A stretch of 14,791 nt of DNA from Sphingomonadaceae bacterium (GCA_019239785.1 JAFAZM010000151.1:1-14791); one strand, 5' to 3'; shown: positions 1 to 7,163, counted from the stretch's first letter. The notes: generated by a model not told the origin, from the sequence alone. Numbers and translations: made by a program.

Positions 1-125
1 TCTTAGCGAGCGTCAGCGAGCTTAGACGAAGCTGGGTGAAGGTGGGGCTGCCGCAGGCAGCGCGCGAAGCCGCGCTTCGCAACCCCTCTCCCCAACCCCT
101 CTCCTACAAGGGGCGAGGGGCTGAG
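1..125. repeat. Intergenic inverted-repeat element at the left edge
   Basis: No gene is visible here. A perfect 7-bp inverted repeat (GCGAAGC, CGC, GCTTCGC) lies at 64-80. It is followed by two copies of ACCCCTCTCC (about 82-104), the second of which folds back on GGGGCGAGGGG at 110-120 with an ACAA loop and one mismatch. C-rich/G-rich elements of this kind are familiar as dispersed extragenic repeats in alphaproteobacteria. It sits just past the stop of the minus-strand YbjQ-like gene and could act as its 3' hairpin, though there is no clear T-run on that strand. The family assignment is from memory. Confidence 0.5.
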
Positions 126-947
126 CTAGCTGTTCACCGACAGCACCAGCTGCGGATCCGGGATCGCCTCCGCATGCGACCCGCCCACCAGCGGTACCAC
201 CGCGGTGCCGATCGCGAAGAATTCGATGACGTGGGTCGACCAGCCGTGGCTGCCCTCGTGCAGGTCCGAGCCGATCACCCCTTCCGCCCCCGCATTGGTC
301 GCCTCGAGCTGCATCCGCTCCATCGCGATCTCGCGCGCCTCGTAGAGTGCGATCGAGAAATTGGTGAGCTCGACATTCTGGCCGATCGTCCCCAGCGAGG
401 CGAAGGGCCCGCGCCGCGCGACATGATAGACGCAGCTCCCCATCACCATCTCCAGCGGCCGATAGCCGGCCTGGAGCAGGGTCCAGAAATCCTGGCCGGA
501 GAGCGCCGAGGTGAACGGCTCGCCCTTCGGGCCCTTGAAACCCTGATGGCCCCTGGCGTGGACGATGCCGGTGCCGATCGCGACGAACTCCAGCACCTTC
601 GAATCCCATTCGAGCCGCTTCACCGTCAGCCGCACCCCGACGATGCCGTCCGCGCCCATCCGGCTCGCCTCGGCCCGCATCCGCTCCATCGCCAGCGCCC
701 GCGCCTCGTACATCGCGGTCGAGAGCACATCGAGCTCGACGCTCGAGCTCCAGCCGGCGAACTGGAAGCCGACATGGTAGATGCAGGAGCCGACGCACAG
801 GCCGATCGGCTCGAACCCGGCCTTGCGCACGAGCAGGAACTCGTTGACCGAGAAATCGGAGGTGAAGACACCTTCGGGATGCCCTTCGCGCCTGAGCCCT
901 TCGAGCCGCGCCAGCGCATGCTGCGGAATGCCGCCGGTTTCGGCCAT
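126..947 (-). CDS. Protein with two YbjQ-like (UPF0145) domains
   Basis: The 273-residue protein is a visible tandem duplication. Each half carries, in order, an AG(F/Y)xP segment, GSC(I/V)YHV, an EL motif, YEAR(A/E)xAMERM, GA(D/E)G(I/V) and EF(V/F)AIGT, at roughly residues 27-135 and 145-260. This pattern matches the YbjQ/UPF0145 family (putative heavy-metal-binding, PF01906), which normally has a single domain of about 100 residues. The biochemical role of the family is not established. No signal peptide or membrane helix is seen. The ATG overlaps the stop of the upstream gene (TGATG), and a strong AGGGAGGAAT Shine-Dalgarno (SD) sequence lies just before it, so the two genes are very likely translated as a coupled pair. 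Confidence 0.85.
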   Translation of the reverse strand: MAETGGIPQHALARLEGLRREGHPEGVFTSDFSVNEFLLVRKAGFEPIGLCVGSCIYHVGFQFAGWSSSVELDVLSTAMYEARALAMERMRAEASRMGADGIVGVRLTVKRLEWDSKVLEFVAIGTGIVHARGHQGFKGPKGEPFTSALSGQDFWTLLQAGYRPLEMVMGSCVYHVARRGPFASLGTIGQNVELTNFSIALYEAREIAMERMQLEATNAGAEGVIGSDLHEGSHGWSTHVIEFFAIGTAVVPLVGGSHAEAIPDPQLVLSVNS

Positions 948-1915
948 CAGATTCCTCCCTCCTGGTCCTCGACGTCGCTGTGATAGACACTATGGCGCGC
1001 AACCCCCGGTGTGCGCAGCGGCGACAGGCTGTCGCGCATGTCGATCACCGGCGCGATCCCCGGCGCGAACGGCACGCCGGCCTTGGTGTCGATCACGGTG
1101 CCGATCACGATGTGGCGGCCGAGATAGGCGGGCGGCGCCTTGTCCTGCTCCCGGCGCAGCAGCTGGCCGAACTGGACATGGGCAAGGACACCGTTGCCCT
1201 GCCGTTCGGCGGCGCGGCGCAGATCGGCATGGGCCTCGCGGCGGATGCCCTCCCAGAAATCGGTGAGCTCCATCAGCGGCTGGTTGGTCCAGGAGCGGGC
1301 CTGCCGCTGCGTCTGTGCGCCGGGGCCGTCCCAGCCCCAGCCGCCGTTCCACCGCCCGCCGGAGCCGAAGCCGCGATAGCCGAGCCAGTCGTAGCGTGCG
1401 CCGACCGCGATCCCGACCGGGACGATGTCCGCCTCGAGCAGCCGCACGAACTCCAGCGCCGGCACGGTCGCAACCACGGGCTCGGGCGAGGGCGGCAGCC
1501 GCTCGAGCCGGACCGCGGTGCCGATCAGGGTGAAGTCCATGCTGGTGCCGATCCGGTGGCGGAGCGTGCGCATCCGCACGTCGACCACCGCATTGGCGCC
1601 CGCCGCGACCGCCTCGCGCCGGAGCCGGTCGAGCGCCTCGTGCCAGCCCTGGGCATGGCCCTCGGTCCAGCTTCGGCCGTAGGAGAACCAGCAGGTGCCG
1701 GAGACGGTCGCGATCGGGCGGATGCCGTGGCTGCGCACGATCAGCAATTCGGCGGGAGTCATCGTCGCCACCCAGGCGCCATTGCCCGCCGCCGCCTGGC
1801 TCAGCCGCCCCGAGACGAAGTCGGGCAGCCCGCCGTCCTGCAGCGCGACCTCCCAGGCCGCGCACCGCGCCTCATGGTCGCGCCCTAGATTCTCGGCTTC
1901 CAAGTCCGGCGGCAT
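947..1915 (-). CDS. Second, divergent YbjQ-like double-domain protein
   Basis: This 322-residue protein has the same plan as its downstream partner but is more degenerate. The first unit (about residues 50-155) has LLIVRSHGIRPIATVSGTCW, an EALDRLRREAVAAGANAVVDV helix-strand pair and FTLIGTAV. The second unit (about 165-300) has FVRLLEADIVPVGIAVGARY, EGIRREAHADLRRAAERQGN and IVIGTVID, with a Gly/Trp-rich insertion between about 185 and 205. The conserved GSCxYHV of the partner is altered in both halves. It is probably a paralogue that arose by gene duplication. The start is uncertain because no good SD precedes the ATG; a TTG four codons later is also possible. It is the first gene of a two-gene operon. 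Confidence 0.75.
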   Translation of the reverse strand: MPPDLEAENLGRDHEARCAAWEVALQDGGLPDFVSGRLSQAAAGNGAWVATMTPAELLIVRSHGIRPIATVSGTCWFSYGRSWTEGHAQGWHEALDRLRREAVAAGANAVVDVRMRTLRHRIGTSMDFTLIGTAVRLERLPPSPEPVVATVPALEFVRLLEADIVPVGIAVGARYDWLGYRGFGSGGRWNGGWGWDGPGAQTQRQARSWTNQPLMELTDFWEGIRREAHADLRRAAERQGNGVLAHVQFGQLLRREQDKAPPAYLGRHIVIGTVIDTKAGVPFAPGIAPVIDMRDSLSPLRTPGVARHSVYHSDVEDQEGGI

Positions 1916-1993
1916 CGCGGCGACTGTGCCGGATGACGTGGCGAGTCGCCAGTGGGTTCAAGCTGCTCAGCGGGCGTGATGTTCACACCTCGG

Positions 1994-2680
1994 CTAGACG
2001 TTGGAGAATCCGTAGCCGTGAGAAACGAGCATCGTCTGCGTCCCGCGAATATGAGGTATTCGCTGCACCACCTCACGTGCATAGCGAAGGAGATTATCCT
2101 GCTCCTTGAACGAGACGTTGACCAGGATATCGAACGAGATCGAGCCGTGAATGATGCTCACATTTGTCAACATGACAGGGAGTTGGCCTCCAACACTGTT
2201 CGACTTTATCCATTCTCGCGAGCGATCGATAATCTCTTCAACAATGCCCTCCTGTGATGGACTGCGGTCGGGCGGCAAGGTCGGACCGCGAACCGGCAGT
2301 CCCGAATCCTTAGTCTTTCGATTCACAAGTTGCGTCCTCAGCCACTCTTCTTCCCGTAAGGTAACTATGTCGACCGACACCGCCACCAAGCCGAGGGCGG
2401 GCAACGCCACGCGCTCATCTTCTCCGCGCAGCCAGAGGAACTCTGAAATAGCGGTTTTCGAAGCATCGATCTTGTCGCCGATCAACCTGCCTAGGGTCTT
2501 CGCGGCGGCTTTTTCCTCATTTTCAGAAAGCGACTCTCCAGCTCCCTTTCCGAAGCGCTGTCGTAAAGATGGAGACCTCAGAAAGCTCTGGCGGTTATGC
2601 AGATTGGGGAATTCGTCTGCGAGGGCATGAATGATGCGCTCAGACGCCTCGCCGCGACGCGTGGAGCTTCCCCCGACCAT
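1994..2680 (-). CDS. Hypothetical protein with C-terminal Lrp/AsnC-type ligand-binding (RAM) domain
   Basis: A 228-residue protein. The last ~60 residues (VSIIHGSISFDILVNV, then a helix, then VVQRIPHIRGTQTMLVSHGY) follow the strand-helix-strand pattern of the AsnC/Lrp effector-binding domain (PF01037), including the G-x-x-DxxxxV and hydrophobic-P-x-(I/V)xxTxT landmarks. No helix-turn-helix is visible in the N-terminal ~150 residues, which are charged and unrecognised, so this is not an ordinary Lrp regulator. ATG 2680 is chosen because GAGGTG lies six bases upstream; the GTG three codons earlier lacks an SD. Base composition is clearly lower in GC than the flanking genes, which suggests acquisition by transfer. 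Existence of the gene is likely; the function is unknown. Confidence 0.65.
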   Translation of the reverse strand: MVGGSSTRRGEASERIIHALADEFPNLHNRQSFLRSPSLRQRFGKGAGESLSENEEKAAAKTLGRLIGDKIDASKTAISEFLWLRGEDERVALPALGLVAVSVDIVTLREEEWLRTQLVNRKTKDSGLPVRGPTLPPDRSPSQEGIVEEIIDRSREWIKSNSVGGQLPVMLTNVSIIHGSISFDILVNVSFKEQDNLLRYAREVVQRIPHIRGTQTMLVSHGYGFSNV

Positions 2681-3053
2681 CACCGACACCTCATCTGCAG
2701 AGCGACGTCACCCTCTTAAACTGGCGTTAGGAGACATAAAAGGCCGTCCTGCGTCTTTTTTCTTAGGGGGAAATTGAGTGTCGAATGTCTGTGGGTGACA
2801 CTCCAGCCAATTCAACTCAGCGGCGTCTGTCTTAAACAGAAGACATATATGTCTATGTAAGCGTCTGGTAGGGACGCAATGGAACAGTGAGCGTCTGGAA
2901 ACGTGTAAAAACCCCCCATATAGGGATGGCCATTAAGGGATGGGCGCCGTGAGGATTCGTCACCGTTTCTGTTGTGCCTTGGCGACGAAGTACATTCGGA
3001 TCGTAGAGCCTCTGGGTCGGCTCGATGTCATCACTCAAAATGTGGAGGGCTAG
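2681..3053. other. Gene-poor low-GC gap with palindromes
   Basis: No convincing gene was found on either strand in these 373 bases. Visible structures are GAGTGTC (2776-2782) pairing with GACACTC (2797-2803), a perfect 14-bp palindrome AGACATATATGTCT at 2841-2854, and a direct repeat AGCGTCTGG near 2860 and 2890. The gap separates two divergent genes, so both promoters must lie here, but no clear -35/-10 pair could be assigned. The palindrome could be an operator; that is inference. Confidence 0.5.
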
Positions 3054-3452
3054 GTGGAACCGCGGCGACCTCACATTGCATTTGCGGCTGCGATTTATGC
3101 CATTGGGCACTATGCTGCAACGATATCCCACGCGGTGGAGGAGTTCGGCCTTAGGCCGGTACCAGCGGTCGTGGGAGGCGCCTTGAATCTATTGTTTGGG
3201 CTGTCGCTTCTGGCAATCGCGGCTCACGTCGCCCCACCTCTGCTAAGAGCGAACATCCGCTTGGCCAATGGGGCACTGACTGCGCTTGACCGTTCCGCCC
3301 GCTTCCTTGATCGGCGTATCGAAGGCCTGCGCAAGACATGTATTTCTATAACCGAGCGGCTGCTCGAGTGGCTGAGATCGCCGGCTTGGGAGGCCGAAGA
3401 GAAGAACAGGGCATCTTCGGCACCGAGCCGCGCGAAGCAGAGGCTGCGATAG
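3054..3452 (+). CDS. Small two-helix membrane protein, unknown function
   Basis: A 132-residue protein starting at GTG, chosen because GGAGGG lies four bases upstream. Two hydrophobic segments are visible: about residues 9-26 (IAFAAAIYAIGHYAATIS) and 36-62 (PAVVGGALNLLFGLSLLAIA and onward). A Leu-rich amphipathic stretch and a basic, Ser/Arg-rich tail follow. No family was recognised. Base composition is lower in GC than the chromosome-like flanks, as for the preceding minus-strand gene, from which it is divergent. It could be a holin-like or membrane-anchored accessory protein, but nothing in the sequence proves that. Confidence 0.55.
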   Translation: MEPRRPHIAFAAAIYAIGHYAATISHAVEEFGLRPVPAVVGGALNLLFGLSLLAIAAHVAPPLLRANIRLANGALTALDRSARFLDRRIEGLRKTCISITERLLEWLRSPAWEAEEKNRASSAPSRAKQRLR

Positions 3453-3540
3453 TGGGCGGGAACTTTCAGGGGTACGCAGCGGCAGAGTGCGTGTCCTAGA
3501 TCTCATTCGCCGAATCAAGCACTGCCGAGCTATTGGAATC

Positions 3541-3585
3541 GGCCCGCTGAACCTTCTTAAGATAGCGGGCCACTAGCTAAGGTTC
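3541..3585. repeat. Two interleaved perfect inverted repeats
   Basis: GGCCCGCT (3541-3548) pairs perfectly with AGCGGGCC (3564-3571). Directly adjoining it, GAACCTT (3549-3555) pairs perfectly with AAGGTTC (3579-3585). The two pairs interlock instead of nesting, so the RNA could form a pseudoknot or switch between two hairpins. The element lies in the 208-base gap between the convergent membrane-protein and response-regulator genes. No T-run follows, so it is not a classical terminator. Confidence 0.55.
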
Positions 3586-3660
3586 GACTGTCAGCCCCGG
3601 TAGGTCTTGCCATTTCGCGATCGGAAAGCCAGCTGAGTTATTCGGCTGGGTGCTGCCGGC

Positions 3661-4362
3661 TCAGCTCGCCAGGTCCTGCACCCGCGAACCGGGCATCGGC
3701 ACCGCGATCCCGCGCCGCGACACTTCGATCAGCAGCTCCGTCCGCCGCACCACCTTGAAGATGCGGAACAGCTTGGGGAGGTAGTCCTTGCGGACCGTGC
3801 CTTCCTCGATCCCCATGTGACGGGCGATCGATTTGTTGGGCAGGCCCTGGCAGACATAATAAAGCGCTTCGAGCGAGCGGCCGGTGATGCCGAGCGATTC
3901 CGGCGACACCGGCGCCGGCGCCACCGGCTGGGCGGGCGAGAAGCCGCCGCGGCCGATCACCGTCGCCGGCAGGAAGACGCCGCCTTCGAACACGGTGTCG
4001 AGCGCGCGCCGGAACAGGCCGTCGCTCTCCATGTCCTTGAGGATGTAGCCGCTCGCGCCCTCGTTCAGGCAGGCGAGGACCAGCTCCTTCTCGGCCCGGC
4101 CGGAGAGCATGATCGCGCGCGTGTCGCGCTCCCCGGCGCGGAGCCAGCGCAGGAAGTCGAGCCCGGACTTGCCGCCCTTCAGGTCGACGTCGAGGAAGGC
4201 GATGTCGATCTTCTCCGCCTCGGTCCGCGCGACCGCCTCGTCATAGCCGGCCGCCTCGACGATGCGCGCATGCGGCTCGCTGATCTGGATGAGCTCGCGC
4301 ATGCCGGCGCGGACCAGGCCCTGGTCTTCGAGAATGAGAATGGTGAGCGGCGCGTCGGTCAT
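3661..4362 (-). CDS. NarL/FixJ-type response regulator (orphan)
   Basis: A 233-residue two-domain regulator. The receiver domain (about residues 6-125) has the acidic pair Glu12-Asp13, the phospho-acceptor Asp58 in FLDVDL, Ser87 in MLSG and Lys109 in YILKD, so all phosphorylation residues are present. After a Pro/Ala linker (140-155), a LuxR-type helix-turn-helix spans about 159-220 (ITGRSLEALYYVCQGLPNKSIA, then GTVRKDYLPKLF). It departs from the usual TxRE and TVKxH wording. ATG 4362 is preferred over an ATG 18 codons upstream because the receiver fold begins right after it; the SD is weak in either case. No histidine kinase is next to it. It is divergent from the secreted-protein gene, which may be a target. 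Confidence 0.85.
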   Translation of the reverse strand: MTDAPLTILILEDQGLVRAGMRELIQISEPHARIVEAAGYDEAVARTEAEKIDIAFLDVDLKGGKSGLDFLRWLRAGERDTRAIMLSGRAEKELVLACLNEGASGYILKDMESDGLFRRALDTVFEGGVFLPATVIGRGGFSPAQPVAPAPVSPESLGITGRSLEALYYVCQGLPNKSIARHMGIEEGTVRKDYLPKLFRIFKVVRRTELLIEVSRRGIAVPMPGSRVQDLAS

Positions 4363-4416
4363 CACGGGTTCCAAAGTTGGGCTCCCTTCTAGCGCAGCCG
4401 TGCCCGCCGGGGCCAT

Positions 4417-4446
4417 CCGACACTTGTCGGGCTCGGCGCTCCGACA
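4417..4446. promoter_or_regulatory. Candidate operator between divergent genes
   Basis: CCGACA, CT, TGTCGG (4417-4430) is a perfect 6-bp dyad, and a third CCGACA half-site lies at 4441-4446. The region lies upstream of the response-regulator start and of the divergent secreted-protein gene. Half-sites of this form suit a dimeric regulator such as the NarL/FixJ protein itself. Assignment is by position only. Confidence 0.35.
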
Positions 4447-4574
4447 CCAGACGGGGGCCGCTCAGGACATAAGCGGGAATGATTTTTCGTTTCGGACGGT
4501 CAATCTTCACACCAGTCGAGCAGCCGGGGGTTGGCGGCACGGCACGAAGAAAAGTTCAGATGGGAGTTTTTGCC

Positions 4575-5054
4575 ATGTCACGCTTTCGCTCAATCGCCCT
4601 TGCGGCCTCGGTCCTCGTCGCTGCGGCGGTGCCTGCCACCGCGCCGGCGCAGGATTTCAACGCCAGGCCCAATTACGGCACGGTCGAGCTGCGCACCGGC
4701 TTCACGCCCGATCCCCGGGTCGTCTCGCTCCAGTCGGGCGGCGATCTTGATGCCTCGCGGATCGCGTCGAACTGCTCGGGCTTCATCACCAGTGCGCCGG
4801 ACGTGCGGCTGGTCTACCAGGCGGGCTCGCTGCCATTGATCATCTCGGTCGATTCGAGCGCCGACACCACGCTCATCGTCAACGGCCCCGACGGCCGCTG
4901 GTATTGCGACGACGACGGCGGCGTGAACGGCCTCAACCCGGCGATCCGCTTCAACAATCCGGCGTCCGGCCGCTACGAGATCTGGGTCGGCACCTACGGC
5001 CGCGCCACGCTGCAGAATGCGCGGCTGAACATCTCCGAGGTGAGCAGCAGGTAA
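4575..5054 (+). CDS. Secreted single-domain protein, pre-peptidase-like beta fold
   Basis: A 159-residue protein. ATG 4575 is chosen because GGGAG lies eight bases upstream and a clean signal peptide begins there (MSRFRSIALAASVLVAAAVP, cleavage near APAQ). The mature part contains FTPDP, SLQSGGDLDAS, a Cys in SNCSGF, PLIISVDSSADTTLIVNGPDG, a second Cys in WYCDDDGG, and GRYEIWVGTYG. This is the pattern of small secreted beta-sandwich domains related to bacterial pre-peptidase C-terminal (PPC-like) repeats. I recall such proteins as common in sphingomonads. The Asp-rich loop suggests calcium binding, and the two Cys may form a disulfide. No catalytic residues are seen. It is a monocistronic unit ending at a strong terminator. 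Confidence 0.75.
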   Translation: MSRFRSIALAASVLVAAAVPATAPAQDFNARPNYGTVELRTGFTPDPRVVSLQSGGDLDASRIASNCSGFITSAPDVRLVYQAGSLPLIISVDSSADTTLIVNGPDGRWYCDDDGGVNGLNPAIRFNNPASGRYEIWVGTYGRATLQNARLNISEVSSR

Positions 5055-5181
5055 GTGCCTGCGCCGCCGTGCGGGGGTTCGCTGTCCGGCCCCCGCTGCG
5101 TTGGCGGCACCATGACCGCTCTCCAGTGCCCGAGGCGGTCATGGCAGGGCGGCTCCCCGCGGAGGGGAAGCCGTGGGGGGC

Positions 5182-5218
5182 GGGGGAGGAGCCGGCTGCG
5201 CTCCTCCCCCATTTTTTT
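5182..5218 (+). terminator. Strong intrinsic terminator
   Basis: GGGGGAGGAGC (5182-5192) and GCTCCTCCCCC (5200-5210) form a perfect 11-bp GC-rich stem with a 7-base loop, followed by A and seven T (5212-5218). It ends the secreted-protein transcript and places the start of the next gene downstream of it. Confidence 0.93.
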
Positions 5219-5302
5219 CGTGCGCCGCGCGGCGCGCCGGCGTTGATCGCCGGCATCCCTCGTCCTACCATCGTTTCGCGGTGGGCCGCTCTGGATGCGG
5301 GG

Positions 5303-6058
5303 GTGATCGTGATCGCCATCGGCAGGCGCGTCTACGGTCTCGGGGCGATCGCGCTCGGGATCGTCGAGCTCAGCTTCGGCGGTTTCGCCGAAGCCTGGTT
5401 CCCGGTGCCGGCGGCTTTGCCGGCCTACCATCTGCTCCTCTATGCTGGGTCCGGCCTGCTGATCCTCGGCGGGCTCGCGGTCAACCTGCCGCGCGTCGCC
5501 GGCCTCGGCGCGGCCCTGCTCGCTTTGCTGTTCGCGGCCGGCCTGCTGGCGCTGCAGCTGCCGAACGCGCTGGCCGATCCGGCGACTTGGGTCGGCTGGC
5601 AGGGCGTCGCCGAAAGCCTGGCGATGGCGCTCGGCGGCGTCGTCGCCGCAGCCGCGGCCGGCGGCCCCGGCACCACGCGGGCGGACGGCGTGCTGCGGGC
5701 GGCGCGGCGGGCCTTCGGCCTCTGCCTGCTCGTCTTCGGGATCAGCCATTTTGTCTATGCGCGCTTCACCGCGGCCTTGGTCCCGTCCTGGCTGCCGCCG
5801 TCGCAGCTCTTCTGGGCCTATGCGACCGGCGCCTGCCAATTCGCCGCCGGCCTCGCCATGCTCTCGGGCATCCAGGCGCGGCTGGCCGCGATCCTGCTCA
5901 CGATCATGTATGGCCTGTTCGGGCTGCTCGTGCACCTGCCGGCGGTGATCGCGGCGCCGTCGAGCCACATGGCCTGGGCGGAGAATTGCATCAACCTGAT
6001 CCTCACCGGCGCCGCCTGGTCCCTGGCGGACTCGCTGTCGCGGGCGCGGCGCGGCTGA
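5303..6058 (+). CDS. DoxX-like integral membrane protein
   Basis: A multi-pass membrane protein of about 251 residues with roughly seven to eight hydrophobic helices. The C-terminal half has the DoxX/DoxX-like signature: LLVFGISHFVYARF, a VPSWLPPSQLFWAYATGACQ segment, an AGLAML helix, and a final helix pair after LVHLPAVI. Such proteins are inner-membrane proteins of poorly defined, often redox-linked, function. The reading frame stays open back into the previous gene, but the terminator at 5182-5218 rules that out. GTG 5303 or GTG 5309, both preceded by a G-rich stretch, are the best starts, and neither is certain. It lies 44 bases before nagZ on the same strand and is probably cotranscribed with it. 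Confidence 0.75.
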   Translation: MIVIAIGRRVYGLGAIALGIVELSFGGFAEAWFPVPAALPAYHLLLYAGSGLLILGGLAVNLPRVAGLGAALLALLFAAGLLALQLPNALADPATWVGWQGVAESLAMALGGVVAAAAAGGPGTTRADGVLRAARRAFGLCLLVFGISHFVYARFTAALVPSWLPPSQLFWAYATGACQFAAGLAMLSGIQARLAAILLTIMYGLFGLLVHLPAVIAAPSSHMAWAENCINLILTGAAWSLADSLSRARRG

Positions 6059-6102
6059 CGGCGCCGCTTCAATCCGGGCGGCCGCTGGGCTAGGCCGGCA
6101 TC

Positions 6103-7110
6103 ATGCTGGCAGCGATCATCGGCCTCTTCGGCCCCGTTCTCACCGAAGACGAACGCGCCTTCATCCGCGACGCCGATCCGGCCGGCATCGTCCTGTTCGG
6201 CCGCAACGTGGAGACCAGGGCGCAGTTGCGCGCGCTGACCGACAGCCTACGCGAGGCGAGCGGCCGCGCCGACCTGCCGATCCTGGTCGACCAGGAAGGC
6301 GGCCGCGTGGCGCGGCTGGGCCCACCGGAATGGCCGGCCTTCCCGCCCGCCTGGCGGTTCTCGGCGCTCTACGACAAGGCGCCGATCAGCGCGATCGAGG
6401 CTGCCCGCGCCAATAGCGAGGCGCTCGGCCTGCTCCTCGCCGAGGTCGGGATCAACGTCGATTGCGCGCCGGTGCTCGACCTGCGCCACGCGGGCGCCCA
6501 CGACGTGATCGGCGACCGCGCCTTCGGCGCCGAGCCGCTGCGCGTCGCCGCGCTCGGCCGCGCGATGCTCGACGGGCTGGCGGCGGCGGGCGTCTGCGGC
6601 GTGATCAAGCACGCCCCCGGCCACGGCCGCGCCCGCGCCGACAGCCACCACGAGCTGCCGGTCGTCGACGCCTCCGAGGAGGAGCTCGCCGCCGACCTCG
6701 CGCCCTTCCAGGCGCTCCACAACGCGCCGATGGCGATGACCGCGCACCTCCTCTACCGCGCCTGGGATGCCGAACGCCCGGCGACGCTCTCGCCCACGAT
6801 CATCGCGGAGATCATTCGCGGCCGAATCGACTTCGAGGGCCTTTTGATGAGCGACGATCTCGGCATGCAGGCTCTCGCCGGCTCGCTCGCCGAGCGCGCC
6901 CGCGGCGCGATCGTAGCGGGCTGCGACGTCGTGCTGCACTGCTCCGGCGTGTTGGCGGAAAGCGTCCAGGCGGCGGAGGCGGCTGGAGCGATCAGCGCGA
7001 CGGCGGCCGATCGCCTGGCGCGCACCATGGAGTGTGCGAGCGCCAGCTCGACGCAAAGCTACGAGGCACTTGCGGCCAAACGCGATGCATTGCTGGCCTA
7101 TGCCGGTTGA
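6103..7110 (+). CDS. nagZ: Beta-N-acetylhexosaminidase NagZ (GH3)
   Basis: A 335-residue cytoplasmic glycoside hydrolase family 3 enzyme of normal family length. NagZ removes N-acetylglucosamine from GlcNAc-anhydroMurNAc muropeptides during cell-wall recycling. Landmarks are GIVLFGRN near 29-36, LVDQEGGRVARL near 61-72, KHAPGHG (169-175) followed by the Asp180-Ser-His182 catalytic dyad loop, MTAHLLY, and SDDLGM (250-255) carrying the nucleophile Asp. All expected motifs are intact. The ATG is preceded by only a weak SD, which fits translation from a DoxX-nagZ transcript. In many alphaproteobacteria nagZ is followed by scpA and scpB; here a toxin-antitoxin pair follows instead. Confidence 0.95.
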   Translation: MLAAIIGLFGPVLTEDERAFIRDADPAGIVLFGRNVETRAQLRALTDSLREASGRADLPILVDQEGGRVARLGPPEWPAFPPAWRFSALYDKAPISAIEAARANSEALGLLLAEVGINVDCAPVLDLRHAGAHDVIGDRAFGAEPLRVAALGRAMLDGLAAAGVCGVIKHAPGHGRARADSHHELPVVDASEEELAADLAPFQALHNAPMAMTAHLLYRAWDAERPATLSPTIIAEIIRGRIDFEGLLMSDDLGMQALAGSLAERARGAIVAGCDVVLHCSGVLAESVQAAEAAGAISATAADRLARTMECASASSTQSYEALAAKRDALLAYAG

Positions 7111-7153
7111 GTTCGAGTCATGATGAGACTATATTCGGTCCGAATTTGGTCCG
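7107..7153 (+). promoter_or_regulatory. Toxin-antitoxin promoter and candidate operator
   Basis: TTGAGT (7107-7112), a 17-base spacer and TATATT (7130-7135) make a good housekeeping-type promoter that overlaps the nagZ stop codon. An 11-bp odd palindrome TTCGGTCCGAA (7134-7144) overlaps the -10 region. GGTCCG occurs twice, at 7137 and 7148, exactly 11 bases apart, on the same helix face. The second copy touches the SD (GGAG, 7153-7156). This arrangement fits autorepression by the antitoxin, as known for Phd/YefM families. Confidence 0.6.
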
Positions 7154-7163
7154 GAGATTTTTC

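Noticed and set aside
81..120. CRISPR-like or tandem repeat at the left edge
   Set aside because: Only two adjacent copies of a C-rich word with no regular spacers; it is better explained as an extragenic inverted repeat.
36..1888. Plus-strand open frames across the YbjQ-like genes
   Set aside because: The proteins are compositionally biased with no motifs, whereas the minus-strand frames show a clear conserved internal duplication.
2853..3131. Minus-strand 92-residue frame in the low-GC gap
   Set aside because: No SD and no recognisable motif, and it overlaps the better-supported membrane-protein start at 3054.
3625..3660. Terminator for the response-regulator gene
   Set aside because: Only a 5-bp stem (CCAGC/GCTGG) with a long loop and a weak CTTTCC tail, which is too weak to call.
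4904..5302. Upstream extension of the DoxX-like frame into the secreted-protein gene
   Set aside because: It crosses a strong intrinsic terminator and begins with an Arg-rich stretch that is a shadow of the secreted protein.
4994..5968. Minus-strand frame opposite the DoxX-like gene
   Set aside because: It is highly charged low-complexity sequence, with the hydrophobic-helix pattern only on the plus strand.
6462..7163. Long N-terminal extension of the antitoxin frame
   Set aside because: It is an Arg/Pro/Gly-rich shadow of nagZ. The antitoxin has a well-placed SD and ATG at 7164.
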